The notes: generated by a model not told the origin, from the letters alone. A stretch of 64,000 nt of DNA from Burkholderiales bacterium (GCA_017307855.1 JAFKGD010000003.1:248001-312000), one strand, 5' to 3'. Shown: positions 36,678 through 45,192, numbered from the stretch's first letter. Made by a program: numbers and translations.

Positions 36678-38828
36678 ATGCAGCCCCTGATAGAACGACC
36701 ACCCTCCGCCGAGACGGCAGTGCCCGCGCGGGCCGCAACGGACGGCCCGCCGCTGGTCCTGCTCGACCGCGACCACAGCATCCTGGCCTTCAACGAGCGC
36801 GTGTTCGACGTGGCCTGCCGGCCGGACGTTCCGCTGCTCGAACGCCTGCGCTACCTGTGCATCGTCTCGTCCAACCTGGACGAGTTCTTCGAGGTGCGTG
36901 TCGCACCGCACCTGAAGGCGGCGCAGGTCGATGACCACAAGGGCCTCTACACGGCCGGGAGCTGGGCCGCGCTGTCCGAGGCCGCCCACAAGCTCGTCGC
37001 GCGGCAGTACGCGCTCTACAACGACGAACTCATGCCGGCCTTCCACGCGCAGGGCATCCGCATCGTGTCGCACGGCGAGCGCAACGAGGCGCAGCGGCGC
37101 TGGGTACGACAGCACTTCGAGCGCGACGTGCGTCCGCTGCTGGTGCCGGTGGGGCTGGATCCGGCCCACCCGTTCCCGCAGGTGGCCAACAAGTCGCTCA
37201 ACTTCATCGTGCGCCTGTCGGGCCAGGACGCGTTCGGCCGCGAGAACGAGATCGCCATCGTGAAAGTGCCGCGCGTGCTGCCCCGGTTCGTGCGCATGCC
37301 GGACAAGCTGGCGCGCGGCGGCGTCGCGTTCGTCTCGCTCTCCAGCGTGATCCGTGCCCACCTGTCCGATCTGTTCCCCGGGCGCGAGGTGGGCGAGTTC
37401 TCGCAGTTCCGCGTCACGCGAAACTCCGACCTCGAAGTCGACGAGGACGACGTCAAGAACCTGCGCATGGCGCTGCGCCAGGGCCTGCAGCAGCGCCACT
37501 ACGGGCAGGCGGTGCGGCTGGAAGTCTCGGCCGGTTGTTCCGATCACCTCGCGCATTTCCTGCTGCGCCAGTTCGACCTGCCGGAATCCGCGCTCTACCG
37601 CGTGCACGGTCCGGTGAACCTGGTGCGGCTCACGCAACTCATCGATCTGATCGATGCGCCTCAACTGCTGTTTCCGCCCTGGAAGCCCGCGCCGTGCGCG
37701 GCCTTCGCCAGCGGCGGCTCGGTGTTCGACCGGCTACGCCAGGGCGACGTGCTGATCCATCAGCCGTACGAGAGTTTCGACGCCGTGCTCACCTTCCTGC
37801 GCGAGGCGGTGAACGATCCGAACGTGCTGGCCATCCGCCAGACCATCTACCGCACGGGTGCCGACTCGGAGCTGATGGATCTGCTGCGCGAAGCCGTGCG
37901 CCGCGGCAAGGAAGTGATGGTGGTGGTGGAGTTGAAGGCGCGGTTCGACGAAGAGGCCAACATCAACTGGGCCGAGAAGCTCGAATCCATCGGCGCGCAG
38001 GTGGTGTACGGCGTGGTGGGTCTCAAGACGCACGCCAAGATGCTGCTGGTGACGCGGCGCGAAGGCACGCGGCTGCGCCGCTACGCACATCTCTCCACCG
38101 GCAACTACAACCTGCGCACGGCGCGCCTGTACACCGACATCGGCCACTTCACGGCCGATGCCGCGCTGACGGCCGACGTCGAGCAGGTGTTCGTGCACCT
38201 GGCCAGCCAGAGCCGCCTGCCGCGCATGAACCGGCTGTGGGTGGCGCCGTTCCAGCTGCACAAGCGGCTCATCGCGCGCATCGACGCGCTGGCCATGGCC
38301 GCCGCGGCCGGCCGCGACGCCCGCGTGATCGCCAAGATGAACGCGCTGACCGACGAGGCGCTGATTCATGCATTGGTGCGCGCGGGCCAGGCGGGGGTGC
38401 GCATCAACCTGATCGTGCGCGGCGCGTGCATGCTGCCAGCGGGCGTGCCCGGCGTCACCGACAACATCCGCGTGCGGTCGCTGATCGGGCGCTTTCTGGA
38501 GCACACGCGCGCGTTCTACTTCCGCGACGGCGAGGAAGAAGAGCTGCTGCTCTCCAGCGCCGACTGGATGAACCGCAACATGCTGCGCCGTGTCGAGCTG
38601 GCCTGGCCCGTGACCGACCCGGCGCTGCGCCGCCGCGTCATCGACGAATGCCTCGTCTCGGGCCTCTACGACGGCCAGGACGCCTGGGACCTGGGGCCCG
38701 ACGGACAGTACCGCCGCGTGAGCGGCAGCGCCTATCCCGGCGCGCAGGCGGCCCTCATGCAGCGCCACGCGCAGCCGCTGGTCGCCAGGCCCAACGCCAC
38801 TTCACCGGGAGCATCGACATGGACCTGA
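36678..38828 (+). CDS. ppk: Polyphosphate kinase 1
   Basis: A 716-residue PPK1 that polymerises the ATP gamma-phosphate into inorganic polyphosphate. The N domain opens LLDRDHSILAFNERVFDVAC and RLRYLCIVSSNLDEFFEVRV, followed by HPFPQVANKSLNFIV. The catalytic PLD-like region has NDPNVLAIRQTIYRTGADSE, VVVELKARFDEEANINWAEK, GVVGLKTHAKMLLVTRR (His ~452, in the motif of the autophosphorylated His) and RRYAHLSTGNYNLRTARLYT (His ~471). A GTG at 36624 overlapping the agt stop would also be in frame. Because the Pho box ends at 36616, a transcript from that promoter would begin near or after that GTG, so ATG 36678 is preferred. sixA overlaps the end. Confidence 0.95.
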   Translation: MQPLIERPPSAETAVPARAATDGPPLVLLDRDHSILAFNERVFDVACRPDVPLLERLRYLCIVSSNLDEFFEVRVAPHLKAAQVDDHKGLYTAGSWAALSEAAHKLVARQYALYNDELMPAFHAQGIRIVSHGERNEAQRRWVRQHFERDVRPLLVPVGLDPAHPFPQVANKSLNFIVRLSGQDAFGRENEIAIVKVPRVLPRFVRMPDKLARGGVAFVSLSSVIRAHLSDLFPGREVGEFSQFRVTRNSDLEVDEDDVKNLRMALRQGLQQRHYGQAVRLEVSAGCSDHLAHFLLRQFDLPESALYRVHGPVNLVRLTQLIDLIDAPQLLFPPWKPAPCAAFASGGSVFDRLRQGDVLIHQPYESFDAVLTFLREAVNDPNVLAIRQTIYRTGADSELMDLLREAVRRGKEVMVVVELKARFDEEANINWAEKLESIGAQVVYGVVGLKTHAKMLLVTRREGTRLRRYAHLSTGNYNLRTARLYTDIGHFTADAALTADVEQVFVHLASQSRLPRMNRLWVAPFQLHKRLIARIDALAMAAAAGRDARVIAKMNALTDEALIHALVRAGQAGVRINLIVRGACMLPAGVPGVTDNIRVRSLIGRFLEHTRAFYFRDGEEEELLLSSADWMNRNMLRRVELAWPVTDPALRRRVIDECLVSGLYDGQDAWDLGPDGQYRRVSGSAYPGAQAALMQRHAQPLVARPNATSPGASTWT

Positions 38829-39280
38829 TCTTCTGGCGTCACGCCGAAGCCGAGGAATGGGTGGAAGGCTGCAACGACATGGAACGTTCGCTCACCCCGC
38901 GCGGCGAGAAGCAGGCGGCGCGCATGTCGCAGTGGCTCGACCGCCAGTTGCCCGATGGCGTGCGCATCGTCTGCAGCCCGGCGCGCCGGACCGAGCAGAC
39001 CGTGCTGGCGCTGGGCCGCAAGTACAAGCTGCGCAGCGAACTGTCACCCGACGGCACGCCCGACCAGTTGCTCGAACTCGTGCAATGGCCGACCAGCCGT
39101 CAGACCTTCCTGGTCGTGGGCCACCAGCCGCTCCTGGGCCAAACCATCGCGCGCCTGGCCGGGCTGCAGGACGAGGAGTGCGCCGTGCGCAAGGGCGGCG
39201 TCTGGTGGCTGCGCCATCGCGAGCGCCATGGCGTCGGGCAAACCGTCGTCGTGACGGTGCAGTCGCCCGAGATGCTGTGA
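38819..39280 (+). CDS. sixA: Phosphohistidine phosphatase SixA
   Basis: A 153-residue member of the histidine phosphatase superfamily. The N-terminal MDLIFWRHAEAE holds the catalytic RHA triad member, followed by LTPRGEKQAARMSQWL, VRIVCSPARRTEQTVLAL and, near residue ~100, FLVVGHQPLLGQTIARL with the second catalytic His. SixA removes phosphate from phosphohistidine on signalling proteins such as PtsO/ArcB HPt domains. The start overlaps ppk by 10 bp, so it is co-transcribed with Ppk, whose intermediate is also a phosphohistidine; a functional link is only suggestive. Confidence 0.9.
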   Translation: MDLIFWRHAEAEEWVEGCNDMERSLTPRGEKQAARMSQWLDRQLPDGVRIVCSPARRTEQTVLALGRKYKLRSELSPDGTPDQLLELVQWPTSRQTFLVVGHQPLLGQTIARLAGLQDEECAVRKGGVWWLRHRERHGVGQTVVVTVQSPEML

Positions 39281-39302
39281 CGCGTGCCCGGCGGCGCTGC
39301 CG

Positions 39303-39863
39303 TCAGGCCTTGCCGGGGCGGCCGGTCTTCAGCGCCGGCACCTGGCCCAGCGCGGCGAGCAGCGCCGCATCGGTGAGGCCCGACAGCAGCTTGATGCCGG
39401 CGCGCAGCACTTCGCTCTTCTTGGCCGGTTGACCCAGCCTGGCCGAACGGGCCTTGAGATCGTCGATCACCGCGTATTCGGTCTTGGGAATGGTGAAGCT
39501 GTCGCGCACCAGCTTGGGCTTGCGCGCCTTGGCTTCGCGCGTGGCCTTCTCGGCCCCAGCCTTGGCCGGCGTGGCGGCTTGCGTGGCAGCCTTGCTGACG
39601 GCGGACTTGGCGGGGCTGGTCTTCACGGGTGCGGTCTTCACGGGCGCCGCCTTCGCCGGAGCGGAGGATTTCGCCGCCTTGGCCGCAGACTTCTTTGCCG
39701 CAGCCTTCTTCACGGCCTTCGCAGGGGCCGCCTTGACTGCCGGTTGCGCGGGCGCGGTGGCCGTGGGCGCCACCGGCGCAAAGGCCTCGGCCAGCGAGCG
39801 GCCGGCGGGTGCCGGCGCATTGGCGATCGAGGGGCGGGGAGTGGTCTTGCGTGCAGTTGCCAT
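39303..39863 (-). CDS. Histone H1-like Ala/Lys/Pro-rich protein with a conserved C-terminal domain
   Basis: A 186-residue protein. Residues ~1-115 are a low-complexity basic tail rich in Ala, Lys, Pro and Thr, with units such as KAAPAKAVKKAAAKKSAAKA and APVKTAPVKTSPAKSA, like eukaryotic H1 or bacterial H1-like DNA-compacting proteins. Residues ~118-186 form a distinct domain: KLVRDSFTIPKTEYAVIDDL, KARSARLGQPAKKSEVLRAG, IKLLSGLTDAALLAALGQVP. Its TIPKTEYAVIDDLK...KKSEVLRAGI pattern recalls a ribbon-helix-helix type DNA-binding fold, which is my inference. A near-perfect operator-like palindrome lies in front of it. It is downstream of ppx on the same strand. Confidence 0.75.
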   Translation of the reverse strand: MATARKTTPRPSIANAPAPAGRSLAEAFAPVAPTATAPAQPAVKAAPAKAVKKAAAKKSAAKAAKSSAPAKAAPVKTAPVKTSPAKSAVSKAATQAATPAKAGAEKATREAKARKPKLVRDSFTIPKTEYAVIDDLKARSARLGQPAKKSEVLRAGIKLLSGLTDAALLAALGQVPALKTGRPGKA

Positions 39864-39884
39864 GATGAACTTCGAGTGAAATGA

Positions 39885-39922
39885 AAAACGGTGTAAACAG
39901 TTTATACCGTTTACACCGTTTT
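39885..39922 (-). promoter_or_regulatory. Inverted-repeat operator candidate upstream of the H1-like gene
   Basis: A perfect 14-bp inverted repeat, AAAACGGTGTAAAC (39885-39898) and GTTTACACCGTTTT (39909-39922), flanks a 10-base spacer. The spacer plus flanks contain a further half-site GTTTATACCG (39900-39909), which pairs with the left arm as a tighter palindrome with one mismatch. On the minus strand GGTATAAAC within it resembles a -10 box. It lies 22 bp before the ATG, so a bound regulator, perhaps the H1-like protein itself, would block transcription. Confidence 0.6.
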
Positions 39923-39960
39923 CATCTATCGCGGCATGGCGGGCCGCAGGAGCGTGGTCT

Positions 39961-41460
39961 TCAGCCCATGTCGAGCTGCAGGCCGAAGGGTATCTTCTGC
40001 CAGGCCGCCACTTCCTCGCGCAGCAGCCACGCCGACTGCGGCCAGGCCTCGGCCCAGCCGGGGCGCACGGAGATGCGCGCGCCGTCGCGGCGCCGCTCGA
40101 CGCGGAAACCGTCCAGATCCGGATCGCGGCGCGCATGGCACAACACCACGGCCAGGCGAAGCGCCAGCAACTGGTGGGTGAACGTCGCATCGGCCCAATC
40201 GCTCTCCAGTTTGCGCAGCTTGCCGCGGTGGCCCAGCACCAGCAGGCTCAGGCGGTGGAGCTCGGGCATGGCGAAGCCGGGCGCATCGGCGTTGTCGAGG
40301 ATGTAGGCGCCGTGCTTGTGCGCATCACTGTGCGAGATGAGCGCGCCGATCTCGTGCAGGCGGGCCGCCCAGTGCAACTCGCGCGCGAGGCCGGCGGTCT
40401 GCGCCGCGTCGGCCTGCGACGCGCCGGCGCGCAACTGAAGGAACAGCTCGCGCGAGACCTGATCCACCCGGCGCGCCTGCGCGGCGTCGGCCTCGAAGCG
40501 CAGAGCCAGGCGCTCCACCGTGGCATTGCGCACGTCGCTGTGCTCGTCCTCGCGCGCGATCAGGTCATACAGCGCGCCATGGCGCAGCGCGCCTTGCGCG
40601 GCATGCAGCTCGTCGATCTCCAGCAATTCGAAGACGGCCCGCAGCACGCTCACGCCGCCGCCCAGCACGGCACGGCGGTCGTCCTTGAGGGCATCCAGGC
40701 GCAGGCGGTCGGTGTGCTGGGCGCGCAGCATGCGATCGACGAGCCAGTCCAGCCCCTCGCGCGTGACGCGCGCCTCGCCGAAACCGGCGGCCTGCAGGAT
40801 GTCGGCCACCGCACCCACGGTGCCCGAGGCGCCGTAGGCCACGTCCCAGTGCCGCCGGCCGTAGGCCTCGGCCGCCTCGTCGAGCACGGCCTTGGCGGCG
40901 ATGCCGGCGGTCTCGAACGATTCGCGTGTGAGCTGGCCCCCGGGAAAGTACTTCATCGACCACGCGACGCTGCCGACGCGGTAGGACTCCATGGCGCGCG
41001 CCTCGAAGGCCTGGCCCAGGATCAGCTCGGTCGAGCGGCCGCCGATGTCGATGACCAGGCGCCGCTCCTGGCTCTGCGGCAGCAGGCGCGAGACGCCCTG
41101 GTAGATGAGGCGGGCTTCCTCGCGGCCGGGAATGACGTCGATGGGAAAGCCCAGCACCACGCAGGCGCGGGCCAGGAATTCGTCGCGGTTGCGTGCTTCG
41201 CGCAGAGTCTGGGTGGCGACGGCACGCACCTGCGCGGGCTTGAAGCCCGCCAGGCGTTCGCCGAAGCGGGCCAGGCAGTCCCAGCCGCGCTGCATGGCGT
41301 CGGCGGTGAGGTTGCGTTCCGCATCCAGGCCATTGCCCTGGCGCACGGTTTCCTTGAGGTACTCGATGCGCTGGACCTGGCCGTGGTCGAGCCGGCCGAT
41401 TTCGAGCCGGAAGCTGTTGGAGCCGAGGTCGACCGCGGCGAGTAGGGTTCCGTTCTGCAT
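39961..41460 (-). CDS. ppx: Exopolyphosphatase / guanosine pentaphosphate phosphohydrolase (Ppx/GppA)
   Basis: A 499-residue enzyme that hydrolyses terminal phosphate from polyphosphate. The first domain has LLAAVDLGSNSFRLEIGR (phosphate 1 motif), RAVATQTLREARNRDEFL and IPGREEARLIYQGVSRLLP; the second has LVIDIGGRSTELILG and YGASGTVGAVADIL. The C-terminal HD-like region includes LHWAARLHEIGALISHSDAH and LLVLGHRGKLRKLE, as in the long Ppx form. I chose ATG 41460 (MQNGTLLAAVDLG); the extension to 41529 is basic and unlike Ppx. It opposes ppk-sixA, so polyphosphate synthesis and breakdown genes sit within 1 kb. No Pho box was seen in front of it. Confidence 0.93.
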   Translation of the reverse strand: MQNGTLLAAVDLGSNSFRLEIGRLDHGQVQRIEYLKETVRQGNGLDAERNLTADAMQRGWDCLARFGERLAGFKPAQVRAVATQTLREARNRDEFLARACVVLGFPIDVIPGREEARLIYQGVSRLLPQSQERRLVIDIGGRSTELILGQAFEARAMESYRVGSVAWSMKYFPGGQLTRESFETAGIAAKAVLDEAAEAYGRRHWDVAYGASGTVGAVADILQAAGFGEARVTREGLDWLVDRMLRAQHTDRLRLDALKDDRRAVLGGGVSVLRAVFELLEIDELHAAQGALRHGALYDLIAREDEHSDVRNATVERLALRFEADAAQARRVDQVSRELFLQLRAGASQADAAQTAGLARELHWAARLHEIGALISHSDAHKHGAYILDNADAPGFAMPELHRLSLLVLGHRGKLRKLESDWADATFTHQLLALRLAVVLCHARRDPDLDGFRVERRRDGARISVRPGWAEAWPQSAWLLREEVAAWQKIPFGLQLDMG

Positions 41461-41572
41461 GGATCGTTGTGTGTGGCGGCGCGTCGATGGTAGCCGCTGC
41501 CGCGATCCGGCCCTGCGAAGAAGATGCATGAAGACGTGCGTGTTCCGGTGTCCGAGGCCTGGCTGCGAGCGC

Positions 41573-42751
41573 TCAACCCACCAGGCGTCCGTCGCGGGTG
41601 AGCATGCTCTGCGTCACGTAGGTGCTGCCCAGGCCGCTGGCGCCCGCATTGATGCGAAAGCCTCCCAGTTCCACCGCCGGCCGCCGCGCGAACGCCGCGA
41701 GCACGCTCTGCCGCGAGGGCGTGCCGTCCATGCCACGCATGACCTGTTGCGTGTAGCGCGCAGCCAGGTATCCGGCCAGGCTGTGCGGCGTGGGCGCTTC
41801 GTCGAACAGCCGCGCCAGCGCGTCGCGGAACTGGCGCACGACGGGCATCGACGCCGTCACCACCGGCACGGGCTGCGTGCCGATCACGGGAACGTTGGCC
41901 GGCGCGCCCGAGAGCGCCAGTGTCTGCAGGTTGGCATCGGCCAGCGCCACCACGAACTGCTGTCGCACCGAGCCGGCGCGTGCCAGCAGCTGGCACAGGC
42001 GCACCAGTTCGGGCGTGCCGCCCACGAACAGCACGATGGCCGGCGCACCGGAAGGATTCCCGGGGGGCACCACGCGCAGCGTCAGCTTCATGTCGTCGGC
42101 GGCGCGCTGCACGCTGCCATGCGACTGGCGGCGATCTTCGGGCGTGGCGTAGATCACGCCGATTTCGGGCACGCCCACGATGGAAAGCGTGCGCAGCGCG
42201 TGGCCGATCTGCTCCTCGCGCGGGGCGAAGATGGGGAAGGTGAGGGCGTCGTCACCGGCCGGCGTGTCGTGCAGCCAGGGCGCGACATGCGCGACGGGCG
42301 GCGAGCCTTCGCGTACGCCGGCCTGCACCAGGCGGCCCAGCGCCGAGGCGGTGGCATGGCCGGTGGTGCCGGTCAGCGCGATGTGCTGCGGCTCGCGCCG
42401 CACGTCGTTCCAGACTCGGGCCAATGCATCGGCGCTGCCGTCCACCTCGATCACCTGGTGCTGCACGATACGGCCCTGCAGGCCGCCATTCGCGTTGAAC
42501 TGCTGCCAGGCCGCGCGGGCGCCCGCCACGAAGTCGCGCGAGATGTCCTGCTGTGCGGGCGACATGTCGGTGATCTGCACGACCGACAGGTCGCGCGCCG
42601 CGGTGCGTGTCTGCGCGTGGACGGCGGGGCCGGCGAGGCCCGCCGCGGCCAGGCCCGCGCCGGCCTTCAGCCAGCGGCGGCGTGCCGGCGACGTGGGTGC
42701 GGCGCACGCGGCAGAGGCGAGGGAGGACTGTGGATGAGGAGGCTGCGACAT
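41573..42751 (-). CDS. Orphan ABC-type substrate-binding protein (Peripla_BP_6, Leu/Ile/Val-like), Tat-like signal
   Basis: A 392-residue periplasmic protein. Its N-terminus has ARRRWLKAGAGLAAAGLAGP, a twin-arginine-like pattern, with cleavage near VHA-Q. The mature protein follows the branched-chain amino acid binding fold: VVQITDMSPAQQDISRDFVA, GARAAWQQFNANGGLQGRIV, IALTGTTGHATASALGRL, EIGVIYATPEDRRQSHGSVQ and VVALADANLQTLALSG. The ligand is unknown, and no permease or ATPase is nearby on this strand. It lies divergent to pstS with a 338-bp gap. It may be a sensory or orphan binding protein. Confidence 0.8.
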   Translation of the reverse strand: MSQPPHPQSSLASAACAAPTSPARRRWLKAGAGLAAAGLAGPAVHAQTRTAARDLSVVQITDMSPAQQDISRDFVAGARAAWQQFNANGGLQGRIVQHQVIEVDGSADALARVWNDVRREPQHIALTGTTGHATASALGRLVQAGVREGSPPVAHVAPWLHDTPAGDDALTFPIFAPREEQIGHALRTLSIVGVPEIGVIYATPEDRRQSHGSVQRAADDMKLTLRVVPPGNPSGAPAIVLFVGGTPELVRLCQLLARAGSVRQQFVVALADANLQTLALSGAPANVPVIGTQPVPVVTASMPVVRQFRDALARLFDEAPTPHSLAGYLAARYTQQVMRGMDGTPSRQSVLAAFARRPAVELGGFRINAGASGLGSTYVTQSMLTRDGRLVG

Positions 42752-43089
42752 CGGGAAAGGCGACCTGCGGTTGGAGGAAAGTGCGCTGGCGAACGTCCGG
42801 CGGCACCGGACGGCGATGGCGCCAATCTAGGAAAACTCCATGACATCCCTGCGGCAAGCCGGTCATGTGCCGTTTCCTGTGGCGCGGGTGCGACGAGGGG
42901 TGTCACGAGGATTTCATTGCCCGCCGTCATCCTGCCCTCGCACCGTGCGACACGAGGCTGCGGCTTTGCGAAAGCCTCGCGCGGTGAGCGTCAGGTGTCA
43001 GCTGCGTGACGACTGCGTGGCTGTCACGAGGTCGTCACAAACACTGCCTACATTGCCCTGATCGAGCTCTTCCAACCCAGAGGTAACAG
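42752..43089. promoter_or_regulatory. 338-bp gap between the orphan binding protein and pstS
   Basis: The gap holds no ORF worth calling. It carries the pst promoter with its Pho box (43021-43038) and a weaker 7-4-7 element GTGTCAC-GAGG-ATTTCAT at 42900-42917. The left third (42752-42840) must contain the promoter of the divergent gene, for which no consensus was found. Confidence 0.6.
43021..43054 (+). promoter_or_regulatory. pstS promoter: Pho box plus -10
   Basis: CTGTCAC-GAGG-TCGTCAC (43021-43038) is a near-consensus Pho box. Exactly 10 bp downstream is TACATT (43049-43054), a plausible -10 with the spacing known for PhoB-activated promoters, in which the box replaces the -35. The start of transcription would be near 43061, leaving a ~30-base leader with AGAGGTA before the pstS ATG. 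Confidence 0.8.
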
Positions 43090-44127
43090 ATGAAATTCCA
43101 CTCCAAGCTTGCCGCCATCGGCGTGGCGACCACCGTCCTGATGGCCCAGGCCGCCCTGGCGCAAGACGTGACGGGCGCTGGCGCGTCCTTCCCCGCGCCC
43201 GTGTACGCCAAGTGGGCCGATGCCTACAACAAGGCCACCGGCGCCAAGGTGAACTACCAGTCCGTCGGCTCGGGCGCCGGCATCAAGCAGATCCAGGCCA
43301 AGACCGTGGACTTCGGCGCTTCGGACGCGCCCCTGTCGGACGAACAACTGGCCAAGGACGGCCTGATCCAGTTCCCCACCGTGATCGGTGGCGTGGTGCC
43401 GGTGGTCAACGTCAAGGGCATCGCCCCCGGCCAATTGAAGCTGACCGGCGCCGTGCTGGCCGACATCTACCTGGGCAAGATCGCCAAGTGGAACGAGCCG
43501 GCCATCGCTTCGCTCAACCCCGGCGTCACGCTGCCGGACGCACCCATCGCCGTGGTGCGCCGCGCCGACGGTTCGGGCACCACCTTCGCCTTCACCGAAT
43601 ACCTGACCAAGGTCAGCCCCGCCTGGAAGGCCGAAGTCGGCACGGGCACCGCCGTCAAGTGGCCCACCGGCGCGGGTGGCAAGGGCAACGAAGGCGTGTC
43701 GGCCTTCGTGATGCGCCTGCCGGATTCGATCGGCTACGTCGAGTACGCCTACGCCAAGCAGAACAAGATGTCCCACGTCGCGCTGCAGAACGCCGACGGC
43801 GCCTACGTGCAGCCCGACGACGAGACGTTCAAGGCGGCCGCGGCCGGCATCGACTGGTCCAAGTCGTTCGCCCAGAGCCTGACCAACGCCAGCGGCAAGA
43901 CCGCATGGCCCATCTCGACGGCCACCTTCATCCTGGTCTACACCAAGCCGGACAACCCCGCCAAGACCGCTGCCGCCCTGAAGTTCTTCGACTGGGCCTA
44001 CACCAACGGCGACAAGGCCGCCGCCGATCTGGACTACGTGCCGTTCCCGGCCAACGTGAAGAGCGCCATCCGCACGTCCTGGGGCAAGGTGATGGGTGCC
44101 GACGGTCGCCCCGTCGCCTACAAGTAA
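43090..44127 (+). CDS. pstS: Phosphate ABC transporter, periplasmic binding protein PstS
   Basis: A 345-residue periplasmic protein with a signal peptide ending AQAALA-Q near residue 24. The phosphate-binding loops are visible: GAGASFPAPVYAKWADAYNK (~29-48), YQSVGSGAGIKQIQAKTVDF, GASDAPLSDEQL and VRRADGSGTTFAFTEYL. PVAYK ends the protein. It captures phosphate for the PstCAB permease and is expected to be the most abundant product of the operon under starvation. A Pho box with a -10 is directly upstream. Confidence 0.96.
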   Translation: MKFHSKLAAIGVATTVLMAQAALAQDVTGAGASFPAPVYAKWADAYNKATGAKVNYQSVGSGAGIKQIQAKTVDFGASDAPLSDEQLAKDGLIQFPTVIGGVVPVVNVKGIAPGQLKLTGAVLADIYLGKIAKWNEPAIASLNPGVTLPDAPIAVVRRADGSGTTFAFTEYLTKVSPAWKAEVGTGTAVKWPTGAGGKGNEGVSAFVMRLPDSIGYVEYAYAKQNKMSHVALQNADGAYVQPDDETFKAAAAGIDWSKSFAQSLTNASGKTAWPISTATFILVYTKPDNPAKTAAALKFFDWAYTNGDKAAADLDYVPFPANVKSAIRTSWGKVMGADGRPVAYK

Positions 44128-44178
44128 GCCCCTTCCACCGACGCAGGACCGCCCGTGTCTTCCGCCTTTCCCGCAGAA

Positions 44179-44212
44179 CCGATGCCGGCGGGCCTGTCCC
44201 GCCCGGCATCGG
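44179..44212 (+). promoter_or_regulatory. Strong hairpin between pstS and pstC
   Basis: CCGATGCCGGCGGG (44179-44192) pairs with CCCGCCCGGCATCGG (44198-44212) around a 5-base loop, with one bulged C, giving a 14-bp stem. There is no T tail. Such structures after a binding-protein gene usually protect its mRNA 3' end and lower permease expression. It implies that pstC starts at ATG 44227 rather than GTG 44155. Confidence 0.7.
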
Positions 44213-44226
44213 ACGACAGAACCAGA

Positions 44227-45192
44227 ATGAAAACTCCTCCTCCTGCGCGGACGCCTCGTACCGGCCCGCTCGCAGACCGGCTGTTCGGCTGGGCGGCCAA
44301 GGGCGCGGCGCTGCTGACGCTGGCGCTGCTGATCGGCATCCTGCTGTCGCTGATCGCCGGGGCCTGGCCGGCCATTGCCAAGTACGGGCTGGGCTTCCTC
44401 ACCAACGCCGAATGGGATCCCGTGCAGGAGGAATTCGGCGGCCTGGTGATGATCTACGGCACCTTGGCCACATCGGCCATCGCGCTGCTCATCGCGGTGC
44501 CGATCAGCTTCGGCATCGCCCTGTTCCTGACCGAACTCTCCCCCAGCTGGCTCAAGCGCCCGCTGGGCACGGCCATCGAACTGCTGGCCGCGGTGCCCTC
44601 CATCGTCTACGGCATGTGGGGCCTGCTGGTGTTCGGCCCCATCCTCGCCACCTACGTTCAACGGCCGCTGCAGCAACTGCTGGATGGCGTGCCCTTCCTC
44701 GGGGCCTTCGTGTCCGGCCCGCCGGTGGGCATCGGCATCCTGTCGGCCGGGATCATCCTGGCCATCATGATCATTCCGTTCATCGCCTCGGTGATGCGTG
44801 ACGTGTTCGAAGTCACGCCGCCGCTGCTCAAGGAGTCGGCCTACGGCCTGGGCTCGACCACCTGGGAGGTGGTCTCCAAGGTCGTGCTGCCCTACACCAA
44901 GGCCGGCGTCGTCGGCGGCATCATGCTCGGCCTGGGCCGGGCGCTGGGCGAGACGATGGCCGTCACCTTCGTGATCGGCAACATGAACCAGTTGTCGTCG
45001 CTCTCGCTGTTCGAGGCTGCCAACAGCATCACGTCCGCGCTGGCCAACGAATTCGCCGAAGCCGGCACCGGCATGCACCAGGCGGCGCTGATGTACCTGG
45101 GCCTGGTGCTGTTCTTCATCACCTTCGTCGTGCTGTCGCTGTCCAAGATCCTGCTGGCGCAGATGCGCAAGAGCGAAGGGACCAAATCATGA
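44227..45192 (+). CDS. pstC: Phosphate ABC transporter permease PstC
   Basis: A 321-residue inner-membrane permease. Six membrane segments are visible, starting [20 protein letters not shown], then [20 protein letters not shown]. The cytoplasmic EAA-type loop is [20 protein letters not shown] with [20 protein letters not shown] and GETMAV. The PstC-specific [16 protein letters not shown] is clear. I chose ATG 44227; an upstream GTG (44155) would put a hairpin in the coding region and add unlike residues. The stop overlaps pstA by ATGA. Confidence 0.95.
   Translation: MKTPPPARTPRTGPLADRLFGWAAKGAALLTLALLIGILLSLIAGAWPAIAKYGLGFLTNAEWDPVQEEFGGLVMIYGTLATSAIALLIAVPISFGIALFLTELSPSWLKRPLGTAIELLAAVPSIVYGMWGLLVFGPILATYVQRPLQQLLDGVPFLGAFVSGPPVGIGILSAGIILAIMIIPFIASVMRDVFEVTPPLLKESAYGLGSTTWEVVSKVVLPYTKAGVVGGIMLGLGRALGETMAVTFVIGNMNQLSSLSLFEAANSITSALANEFAEAGTGMHQAALMYLGLVLFFITFVVLSLSKILLAQMRKSEGTKS

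Noticed and set aside
44155-44226. GTG start for PstC at 44155
   Set aside because: It would put the 14-bp hairpin into the coding region and add residues not seen in PstC; ATG 44227 gives the family length.
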